This document shows positions 50,365-61,466 of a DNA stretch of 64,000 nucleotides, piece by piece. Numbering within the stretch: the stretch's first letter is position 1; each line of letters starts with the position of its first letter. The notes under the pieces are model-generated. The model made no database searches. It saw nothing but the letters and a program-made list of their open reading frames with translations, and had not been told where the DNA came from. The DNA is from Burkholderiaceae bacterium. GTDB taxonomy: Bacteria; Pseudomonadota; Gammaproteobacteria; Burkholderiales; Burkholderiaceae_F. The stretch covers positions 1 to 64,000 of the forward strand of contig JALHMQ010000003.1 in assembly GCA_022843955.1 (NCBI GenBank), written 5' to 3'. Both the position numbers and the translations under genes were made by a program.

Positions 50365-53092
50365 TCAACGGCCGGCGAGGTCTCGCGCGATCTCGACACC
50401 CAGGTGAGAGGAGGCCGCCGTTGCTTCGAGGTGGTGCAGTGCCTCCTTCGCGTCGGCTGCTGCGGATGTGTCCCCGAGGGCGGCTTTCGCCTGTGCCACC
50501 AGCAGCAGGCCCTCGCCGATGTACAGGCTGGCCTGCGATTCCAACGCCTGTTGTCGCGCCAGACGAAGCGCATTGGACGCGTGCTCCAGCGCCGGCGCAG
50601 GCTGCTGCCCCGCCAACGCTGCACGAGCGCGCAGCGCTGAAAGCTGGCGCCAGGTCGGGTCGAGATCGCCAGCGTTGCGCCGCAAGATGCGTTCGGCCTC
50701 GTCCAGCGAACTGAGCGCGGCAGCGACATCGCCACGCGCGAGTTCGATCTCGGCGCGTGCAAGCGCGAACAGCCTTGCGGGATAGCCCAGCTCGCTTCGA
50801 ATACTGGCGTACAGGCTGGCAGTCGCATCCATCACGGTGCGCGCTTCTTCGTGCCGGCCTGACGCTGCCAGGGCTTGACCGAGGGCGAGCGATGCGGCGC
50901 GGACCAGTCCAGCGTCGTCGCGCCGGCGCGCGGCGGCAAAGCTGCGCTCGACTTCTTCCAACACGCCGTCGTGCTGACCCGATCGCAACACTGACAGCGC
51001 GTGCTGGTAAGCGACGGTTGCCATGGCTTCGTCGGAGCCGCCGCGGGAACGATGGTCTCGCAAGAGCTTGTCCAGGATGTCTGCGGCGACCCGTGGCTGT
51101 CCACCGTCCAACTGCATGACCGCCAAGGTGGAGCGCAGATTGTTGGCGCCGGGCGAGCGATCCGATCCAACGCGAGCGTGGATTGCCAAGCCCTTCTGGA
51201 TCGAATCCACCGCCTCTCGATACCGACCCTCCATCGCGTGGGCACGGGCCAGGATCATCAAGGTGCCGGCGTGGTTGACGGAGCTTTCGATTCCGGCCGC
51301 CTGATCGATGTCGCGGATTCGCTCTGCTGCTGCAATGGCGCCTCGGGCATCGCCGGTCAGGCGGTCAATGGCAGACGCGTCAGCCAGGCACCGGACCAAC
51401 GTTCCCAACGGCGCCGGCTCCAACTGATCCAGCGCGGTGACCTGCGAGGCCACCTCACGCCGGGCATCGGCCAGTCGTCCCGCCTGTGCCGAGTCGCGGG
51501 CGCGCTGGCACGTGATCTGCGCGATCAGCTCGACTTCGCCCGCTTCCCGTGCGGTGGCTTCGGCTTCTTGCGAGAGCGCACGGGAGCGGCCAACGTTGCC
51601 GATCCGCCGGTAGCGACCCGCCAGGCTCTCGAGCAGGTGGGCGCGGACCATGACATCGCCGGCGTACTGGGTGCGCGCGAGCTCCGCTGCGCGTTCGATC
51701 TGCGCTTCGATATCGGTGGCGGAGCGCTGCTTGCCGAGATCGTTGGCGATCATGTCGGAGAGCGTCGCGTGCGCGTTCGCGATCTTCTCGGCCTTGCGCG
51801 CGATCTGCATCTCCATGTCGGCGCGTGCTTGCTGCTGGCGTGCTTCGTTGGCCTGCCAGAGCGCCACGCCGGCACCGACGACGAGCGCCAGGGTTACCGC
51901 GCTGCCGGCGCCGACGCCGATCCGGTTGCGTGCGACGAACTTGCGCAGCCGATATCCCGCCGAGTCCGGCTGCGCCCGTACCGGCCGCTGATCCAGGTGC
52001 CGCTTGATGTCATCGGCGAGCGCCTCGACGCTGCTGTAGCGCTCGGCGGGCAGGCGCTTGAGCGCCTTGAGCACGATCGTGTCCAGGTCGCCACGCAGCT
52101 GCTTCCTGAGCCGCGCCTCCGCCACCACGCTGCTCGGCCGCTGCACCTGCGCCTGGGCGATCGCTTCTTCCAGCGCCGCGCGCGAGTCGCGCTTGAGCTG
52201 GTACGGGCGCGTGCCGGTCAGCAGTTCGAACAACACCACGCCGAGCGCATAGACGTCGGCCGCGATGCTGATCGGCTGGCCGAGGATCTGCTCCGGCGCG
52301 GCGTAGTCCGGCGTGAGCGCCCGCCCGGCCAGCTGGGTCAGCTCCGTCTCCTGCGCGCGGCCCGCGTCGAGCAGCTTGGCGATGCCGAAGTCCAGCAGCT
52401 TCACCTCGTCCGCCTCGGTGACGAGGATGTTGGCCGGCTTCAGGTCCCGATGCACGACCAGATGCGCGTGCGCATGCGCCACGGCCCGTGCGACCTGCAG
52501 GAACAGTTGCAGCCGCGCCGGTACCACCAGCGCCTTGCGCTGGCAGTAGGTGTCGATGCGCTCGCCCTCGACGTATTCCAGCGCCAGGTAGGGCTGGCCC
52601 GTGGTTGTCAGGCCGGCGTCGTACAGGCGGGCGATGTTGGGGTGGTTCAGGCCGGCGAGGATCTCGCGCTCGCGCGCCATCCGCTCGGCCAGTGCCGCGC
52701 GGCCGGTGAGCAGGCGCGGCAGCTTCAGCGCCACCTGGCGCCGATGCAGCATGTCGCTGCGCTCGGCCAGCCAGACCTCGCCCATGCCGCCTTCGCCCAG
52801 CGGGCGGATCAGGCGGTAGGGGCCGACCGCGCTGCCGGCTTGCGGCGCATCGGCGGCGCGGCGTCGCTCGGCCAGGAACTGGGCGGTCTCGACCTTGGGC
52901 AGGGTGTCGAGCGGCAGCGCACCGGTGCCGCGGGAGGCGTGCTGAAGCAGCGCGCGCAGGCGCGGCTTGAAGGCATCGAACTGCGCATCGAGGTGCGCCA
53001 GCCACGTGTCGCGCTCGGCCGGCGGACGCTCCAGCGCATCGTCCAGCAGGCGGCGCAGCGTGGCCCAGTCGGCCGGCGCCAGGTCGAATTGG

Positions 53093-53100
<8 letters not shown>
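50365..53100 (-). CDS. Membrane Ser/Thr protein kinase with TPR-type sensor (second of the tandem pair)
   Basis: A 911-residue Hanks-type kinase. Residues 95-365 hold LGEGGMGEVWLAE, VALKL (Lys126), HRDLKPANILV, LLDFGIAKLL and PDYAAPEQI. A helix follows near 397-417, then about 480 residues of helical TPR-like sequence. The first 415 residues are almost the same as those of the kinase encoded upstream (53093-56062), differing at about 20 positions; after the helix the two are unrelated. It overlaps the upstream kinase stop by eight bases. Substrate unknown, but the co-encoded sigma factor is an obvious candidate. Confidence 0.87.
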
Positions 53101-56062
<2,962 letters not shown>

Positions 56063-56087
56063 CGCCGTCGCTCCCGGCGCAGCCCGC

Positions 56088-56663
56088 TCAGTTCTTCAGC
56101 GCGTCGGCGAGGAACAGGCGCGCCTGCTCCCAGTCGCGCCGCACGGTGCGGTCGGTCACGCCGAGCGCCTCCGCGATTTCCACTTCCGTCAACCCGCCGA
56201 AGTAGCGCAGCTCCACCACCTTGGCCATCCGTTGATCGACTTTCTCCAGGGCGATCAGCGCCTCGTGCACGCGCACGATCTCCGCGGCATCGGCGCTGTG
56301 GTCGGCCAGCTCGGCGGTAAAGGTCACCTGCCTGACGTCGCCACCGCGCCTGTCGGTGGCCCGCTGCCGGGCCAGGTCGACGATCACCGAGCGCATCACC
56401 CGTCCTGCATAAACGAGAAAACGCGGCCGATCCGGAAACTGCACCGCCTGATTGGCGGACAGCTTGAGGAAGGTCTCGTGCACCAGGGCGGTGGTGTCGA
56501 GCACCACGTCGCGGCCGCCGCCGCGCAGCCGCGCGCGCGCGAGCAGGCGCAGTTCGCGGTAGGTGCTGGCGAACAGGGTGTCGACGCCGGGGCCCTCTGC
56601 AGCCAGGGCGGCGCCGAGTTCGTCGGGCAGATCGTCGTTGTCGTCCTGCGGGTTCTGCGCCAC
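56088..56663 (-). CDS. ECF-type RNA polymerase sigma factor (TIGR02999-like)
   Basis: A 191-residue ECF sigma factor. Region 2 shows TALVHETFLKLSANQ, FPDRPRFLVYAGRVMRSVIVDLARQRATDRRGG; region 4 shows VELRYFGGLTEVEIAEALGVTDRTVRRDWEQARLFL. This is the type often found beside Ser/Thr kinases instead of anti-sigma factors. GTG at 56663 with GAGG upstream is preferred to ATG 56711, where the extra residues are uncharacteristic. No anti-sigma gene is adjacent. It is the first gene of the ECF-kinase-kinase run and is divergent from the URC1 gene by 212 bases. Confidence 0.85.
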   Translation of the reverse strand: MAQNPQDDNDDLPDELGAALAAEGPGVDTLFASTYRELRLLARARLRGGGRDVVLDTTALVHETFLKLSANQAVQFPDRPRFLVYAGRVMRSVIVDLARQRATDRRGGDVRQVTFTAELADHSADAAEIVRVHEALIALEKVDQRMAKVVELRYFGGLTEVEIAEALGVTDRTVRRDWEQARLFLADALKN

Positions 56664-56875
56664 GCTAGGCCTCGCGGGGTGGGTCCATCGGTTGCAGCCG
56701 GATGTAGTCATAGCAGAGCGGAGCCTCGCGCCGCCAGTGAAGATCGGCGGCCATCCCTTGTTTGGATGGTCTTGCGGCGGTGCGGTTGCGCGGCGGCCCG
56801 TCCGGTCCGCCCGCGTTGTGACAGTGGGCGGCCACGCGCACAATCCGCCCCTTCGCAACTCGCCCCAGGCACGCC

Positions 56876-58156
56876 ATGACGGATGACGTTGCTCCCGCCT
56901 CGGCCCGCACCTCGCGCCATATCCGCCTGACCTCGCATCCGCACGTCACCCACGGTGCGCTGCCGCGGCTGCCGCTCACCTGGGGCGCGCCCGATCCGCT
57001 GGTGCGCGGCCCGGTGATCGGCACCACCACCCAACGCGGGCATCGCAACGTCATCGGCACCCACGCCGGCTCCTACGGCATCTACCGTGCGCTCGCGGTG
57101 GCCGCCGGCCAGCTCAAGCGCGAGCATCGCGCCGACCTCACCGACACCGCGCCGACGCACGATGTCGGCCCGCATCCGCAGTGGGGCGAGCCGGCGTGCA
57201 TCGTCTCGCTCGATCCGTGGGGTGCGTCGATCGCGCGCGTCTACAGCGACTACCTGGCGGCGGGCTACGACATCCGCCCCACGATTGCGGTGACGCAGGC
57301 GCATATCGACCTGCCGGAGATCAAGCAGGCGGTGGTGTTCGGCCGCCTGAAGGCCGACGGTCGGGTGCTGCTCGACAACGGCTCGGCGGTGGTGACCAAG
57401 GTCGCGCTCGAGCCGGTGTGGTGGCTGCCCGGCGTGGCGCAGCGCTTCGGCTGCAGCGAGTCCGACCTGCGGCGGGCGCTGTTCGAGGAAACCGGCGGCA
57501 TGTACCCGGAACTCGTCACGCGCAGCGACCTGGAGGTGTTCCTGCCGCCGATCGGCGGGCAGACGCTATACATCTTCGGCAACGCACGCGATCTGTCCAA
57601 CCCCGAGGTGACGCTCACGGCGCGCGTGCACGACGAATGCAATGGCTCGGATGTGTTCGGCTCCGACATCTGCACCTGCCGCCCCTATCTCACCCATGCG
57701 ATCGAGGAGTGCGTGCGCGGCGCGCAGGCAGGCGGCGTGGGGCTCGTGTCGTACAGCCGCAAGGAAGGCCGCGCGCTGGGGGAGGTGACCAAGTTCCTCG
57801 TCTACAACGCGCGCAAGCGGCAGGTCGGCGGCGACTCCGCCGACAAGTACTTCCTTCGCACCGAGTGCGTGGCCGGCGTGCAGGACATGCGCTTCCAGGA
57901 ACTGATGCCCGACGTGCTGCACTGGCTCGGCGTGCGCAAGATCCATCGGCTGGTCAGCATGAGCAACGACAAGTACGACGCGATCGTGGGCAGCGGCATC
58001 GAGGTCGGCGAGCGCGTGCGCATTCCGGAGGCGCTGATCCCGGCCGATGCGCGGGTCGAGATGGAAGCCAAGATGGCCGCCGGCTACTTCACCGACGGCG
58101 CCGTGCCCGACGATGCGGCGCTCGCCGCCACCAAGGGGCGGGGGCTCAAGACTTGA
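56876..58156 (+). CDS. GTP cyclohydrolase II-related uracil catabolism protein (URC1)
   Basis: A 426-residue protein of the URC1 family, GTP cyclohydrolase II-like enzymes from the URC uracil catabolic pathway described in yeast and bacteria. The zinc site is clear: C255, C266 and C268 in DECNGSDVFGSDICTC. The RibA-like segment SYSRKEGRALGEVTKFLVYNAR follows. It is longer than RibA, with an N-terminal extension of about 200 residues, as expected for URC1. The neighbours URC4 and upp support this over riboflavin synthesis. The substrate may be a UMP-derived nucleotide rather than GTP. Its stop overlaps the URC4 start. Confidence 0.9.
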   Translation: MTDDVAPASARTSRHIRLTSHPHVTHGALPRLPLTWGAPDPLVRGPVIGTTTQRGHRNVIGTHAGSYGIYRALAVAAGQLKREHRADLTDTAPTHDVGPHPQWGEPACIVSLDPWGASIARVYSDYLAAGYDIRPTIAVTQAHIDLPEIKQAVVFGRLKADGRVLLDNGSAVVTKVALEPVWWLPGVAQRFGCSESDLRRALFEETGGMYPELVTRSDLEVFLPPIGGQTLYIFGNARDLSNPEVTLTARVHDECNGSDVFGSDICTCRPYLTHAIEECVRGAQAGGVGLVSYSRKEGRALGEVTKFLVYNARKRQVGGDSADKYFLRTECVAGVQDMRFQELMPDVLHWLGVRKIHRLVSMSNDKYDAIVGSGIEVGERVRIPEALIPADARVEMEAKMAAGYFTDGAVPDDAALAATKGRGLKT

Positions 58157-59355
58157 GCATCGACACCCTGCGCAGCCCGGCGACCATTCGCGAACGCTGC
58201 GCCAATATTTTGGCGGCCGTGCAGGCCGGCCAGTCGCCGCACTGGACAGTGGACGCCCGCCGGCTGGACGCCGCCGCCGACGAGGTGGCGCAGGTCACGC
58301 GCGCGCGCTATCCGTCGCTGGTGGTGCCGATGCATGACCGCGCCGGCCACTTCGAGGCGGGCGGCGTGCGGCGGGGCGAAGAACTCGCCCGGCTGCTGCA
58401 GCGGCACGATCGCGCCGGCCGCGCGCGTGCGCTGATCGATCTCGTCACGGTGAGCGTGCTGCTCGATGCCGGCGCCGGCGCCGACTGGCGCTACGCGGAA
58501 GCCGAGAGCGGCGCCACGTTCACCCGCTCGGAAGGCCTGGCGGTCGCGAGCTTGCGCGCGTTCAGTGCGGGCGCGTTCTCGTCCGACCCGCGTGATCCGT
58601 ATCGCGCCGACGCCGCACGCCTGCGCACGATCGACACGGCTGCGCTGGCGGCCATGTTCCAGGTCCGCGCCGACAACCCGCTGGTCGGGCTGCCCGGCCG
58701 CGCCGAACTGATGCAACGGCTCGGCGCCGCGCTGACGGCCGACCACGATCGCTTTGGCGCCGACGGCCGGCCCGGCGCACTGTTCGACTATCTGGGCGAC
58801 ATCGGCACGGTACGCGCCGAAGACATCCTGCGCGCGCTGCTCGTTGGTCTGGCGCCGATCTGGCCCGCCGGCAGCCGCTTCGAGGGCCAGCCGGTCGGCG
58901 ACGCCTGGCCGCATCGGCACGCCGGCGGCAGCGGACCGACCGCGGGCTGGGTGCCGTTTCACAAGCTCACCCAGTGGCTCACCTACTCGCTCGCGATGCC
59001 GTTCGCCGCAGGCGGCGTGCGCGTGGTCGAGTTCGATGCGCTGACCGCGCTGCCCGAATATCGCAACGGCGGCCTGCTGATCGACACCGGCGTCATCGTC
59101 GCCCGCGACCCGGCGCTGCTGGCGCAGCGGCTTGTGCCGGGCGACGAAGCGGTGGTGGAGTGGCGCGCGCTCACGGTGGCACTGATCGACCAGCTGGCAC
59201 CGCAGGTACGGCAGCGCCTCGAGCGCAGTGCGAGCGAGTTGCCGCTGGCGTCGATCCTCGAAGGCGGCACCTGGGCTGCCGGCCGGGCATTGGCGCAGCG
59301 CCTGCGCGGCGGCCTGCCGCCGCTGCAGATCGACAGCGACGGCACCGTCTTCTGA
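58153..59355 (+). CDS. URC4/DUF1688 family protein
   Basis: A 400-residue protein of the DUF1688/URC4 family, required for uracil catabolism in the URC pathway; the exact chemistry is not settled. Recognisable segments are LRSPATIRERCANIL, GGVRRGEELARLL, FQVRADNPLVGLPGRAELMQRLG, WPHRHAGGSGPTAGWVPFHKLTQWLTYSL and EYRNGGLLIDTGVIV. Start is TTG at 58153, overlapping the URC1 stop (TTGA). It lies between URC1 and upp, the conserved bacterial arrangement. Confidence 0.92.
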   Translation: MSIDTLRSPATIRERCANILAAVQAGQSPHWTVDARRLDAAADEVAQVTRARYPSLVVPMHDRAGHFEAGGVRRGEELARLLQRHDRAGRARALIDLVTVSVLLDAGAGADWRYAEAESGATFTRSEGLAVASLRAFSAGAFSSDPRDPYRADAARLRTIDTAALAAMFQVRADNPLVGLPGRAELMQRLGAALTADHDRFGADGRPGALFDYLGDIGTVRAEDILRALLVGLAPIWPAGSRFEGQPVGDAWPHRHAGGSGPTAGWVPFHKLTQWLTYSLAMPFAAGGVRVVEFDALTALPEYRNGGLLIDTGVIVARDPALLAQRLVPGDEAVVEWRALTVALIDQLAPQVRQRLERSASELPLASILEGGTWAAGRALAQRLRGGLPPLQIDSDGTVF

Positions 59356-59424
59356 CGCACGGCCCGTCGCTTTTGTACGATCGCGCCCTGACCTCCGAAC
59401 CCTGTTACAGCAGAAAGAGCCGCA

Positions 59425-60057
59425 ATGAGCCGTGAAGTCCATGTCATCGAGCATCCGATGGTGCAGCACAAGCTGTCGCTGATGCGCGAGAAGGAGCGCA
59501 GCACCAACAGCTTTCGCCGGCTGGTGCACGAGGTCGCGATGCTGATGGCCTATGAAGTGACGCGCGAGATGCCGATGCACGAGGTCGAGATCGAGACGCC
59601 GCTCGAGAAGATGATGAGCCGCCAGATCGACGGCAAGAAGATCGTGTTCGTGCCGATCCTGCGCGCCGGTGTGGGCCTGCTCGACGGCATGCTCGACGTG
59701 GTGCCGGGCGCGCGCGTCGGCCACATCGGCCTGTACCGCGATCCGAAGACGCTGGTGGCCGTCGAGTACTACTTCAAGATGCCCAGCGCGATGGACGAGC
59801 GCGATGCGATCGTGCTCGACCCGATGCTCGCCACCGGCAATTCCGCGGTCGCCGCGATCGACCGGTTGAAGGAGACCTCGCCGCGCTCGATCCGCTTCGT
59901 GTGCCTGATCACCTGCCCCGAGGGTGTGAAGACGCTGCAGGACGCGCATCCGGACGTGCCCATTTACACCGCGTCGATCGACCGCGGACTCGACGACCAT
60001 GGCTACATCCGTCCGGGTCTGGGCGACGCCGGCGACCGCATCTTCGGCACCAAGTAG
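59425..60057 (+). CDS. upp: Uracil phosphoribosyltransferase
   Basis: This 210-residue enzyme converts uracil and PRPP to UMP. The PRPP loop is [15 protein letters not shown], preceded by [14 protein letters not shown], and the C-terminal uracil site [40 protein letters not shown]. Length and motifs are standard. Beside URC1 and URC4, it probably makes UMP as the entry step of uracil breakdown, as in the URC pathway, besides ordinary salvage. The 69-base gap after URC4 contains a possible extra promoter. Confidence 0.96.
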   Translation: MSREVHVIEHPMVQHKLSLMREKERSTNSFRRLVHEVAMLMAYEVTREMPMHEVEIETPLEKMMSRQIDGKKIVFVPILRAGVGLLDGMLDVVPGARVGHIGLYRDPKTLVAVEYYFKMPSAMDERDAIVLDPMLATGNSAVAAIDRLKETSPRSIRFVCLITCPEGVKTLQDAHPDVPIYTASIDRGLDDHGYIRPGLGDAGDRIFGTK

Positions 60058-60181
60058 CGCGCGATCGCCTCTGATTACCGGCGATTTGACGCAGCACAGA
60101 GGCGGCTGGCCGGTCACGGCAAGAATGCCGACCTTTGCCGTCGCCGCTGCGATGGTCGGACCATCGCATCGAGGGACAGCC

Positions 60182-61291
60182 ATGATCGGTCGTCGCACGC
60201 CCATCTTGCGCCCTGCCGCGCTCCTCCTATCGATCTGGGCAGGGGCGACGGTGGCGCAGCCGGTGACGCTGTACGGCATCGTCGACAGCAGCGTCGAGGT
60301 CGTGAACCAGGTCGGCGCGGCGGGCGACACGCTGGTGCGCGTGCCCTCGCTGACCGGGTCCGTGCCCTCGCGCGTCGGCCTGCGCGGTGGTGAGGACCTC
60401 GGCGGCGGCCTGCGCGCGATGTTCGCCCTGGAACACGGCTTCGCGCCGGATGCCGGCACCAGCACGCAGGGCGGGCGCCTGTGGGGCCGGCAGGCCTGGG
60501 TGGGACTGGCTGGCGGATGGGGCACGCTGTCGCTCGGGCGCCAGTACACGATGCTGTTCTACTCGCTGCTGGAGGCCGACCTGCTCGGCCCCAACATGTA
60601 CAGCTCGGGCTCGCTCGACGCCTACATTCCCAATGCGCGCGCCGACAACGCGCTCGGCTATCGCGGCATGTTCGGTCCGCTGACGGTCGGCGCCACCTAC
60701 AGCTTTGGGCGCGACACCGTCAACGCCGGACCGAGTCCGGGCGGCACCAACTGCGCCGGCGAACGCGCGGGCGAGGCACGCGAATGCCGCGCCTGGTCGG
60801 CGCTGGTCAAGTTCGACCGGCCGGCGTGGGGTGTGGCGCTGGCGCTTGACGAACAGCGCGGCGGCCCTGGCGCCTTCGCCGGACTGGTGGGCAGCGGACT
60901 GGCCGACACCCGGCTGTCGGCCAACGGTTACGTCAAGGTCGGTCCGACCCGCCTCGCCGCCGGCCTGCTGCGTCGGGACAACGAAGGTCAGGCCACCACG
61001 CCGCGTAGCGACCTCTGGTACATCGCTGCCGCCTGGAGCGTGACGCCGCGCGTCACGCTCGACGGGCAGGTCTACCGGCTTGCCTTCGACGGCAGCGCCA
61101 ACCGCTCGCTGCTCGTGGCCGCCCGTGCCCAGCTTGCCTTGAGTCGCCGCACGACCCTGTATGCCACCGCCGGCTCGATCGACAACCGGGGCGCGCTCGA
61201 TCTGTCGGTCAGCGGCGGCGCGCCCGGCAGCAGTACCGCCCCGGGCGGGTCTCAACAAGGCCTCGCGTTCGGCCTGCGCCACACGTTTTGA
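60182..61291 (+). CDS. Type 4 Gram-negative porin
   Basis: A 369-residue outer-membrane porin. It has a signal peptide (LLLSIWAGATVAQ), QPVTLYGIVDSSVEVVNQ, SRVGLRGGEDLGGGLRAMFALEHGF, LWGRQAWVGLAGGWGTLSLGRQYT, and a C-terminal FGLRHTF, the beta-barrel assembly signal (terminal Phe). These are the hallmarks of the Burkholderiales-type trimeric general porin. ATG 60182 is preferred because it begins the signal peptide. It follows upp by 124 bases and could supply nucleobases or other small solutes, though these porins are usually non-specific. Confidence 0.9.
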   Translation: MIGRRTPILRPAALLLSIWAGATVAQPVTLYGIVDSSVEVVNQVGAAGDTLVRVPSLTGSVPSRVGLRGGEDLGGGLRAMFALEHGFAPDAGTSTQGGRLWGRQAWVGLAGGWGTLSLGRQYTMLFYSLLEADLLGPNMYSSGSLDAYIPNARADNALGYRGMFGPLTVGATYSFGRDTVNAGPSPGGTNCAGERAGEARECRAWSALVKFDRPAWGVALALDEQRGGPGAFAGLVGSGLADTRLSANGYVKVGPTRLAAGLLRRDNEGQATTPRSDLWYIAAAWSVTPRVTLDGQVYRLAFDGSANRSLLVAARAQLALSRRTTLYATAGSIDNRGALDLSVSGGAPGSSTAPGGSQQGLAFGLRHTF

Positions 61292-61323
61292 TGGCCACTT
61301 TCGCCGCCGATCCCAAAACGCGC

Positions 61324-61343
61324 GGACAAGCGAATGCTTGTCC
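61324..61343 (+). terminator. Hairpin after the porin gene
   Basis: GGACAAGC-GAAT-GCTTGTCC is a perfect 8-base stem with a 4-base loop, beginning 32 bases after the porin stop. It is followed by CCCGAT rather than a T-run, so it is a weak terminator candidate or a 3' end stabiliser. Confidence 0.45.
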
Positions 61344-61466
61344 CCCGATGAAAAGACATACCTCTGCAGGGAGGGGATGCGTTTCCTTTTGCGGCCGTCG
61401 TAGGCGGGGCAGTTCGGTGTCTGTAGCCTGCCGCACTTGTTGTTTTCCCAAGACGCAGCACCCGCG

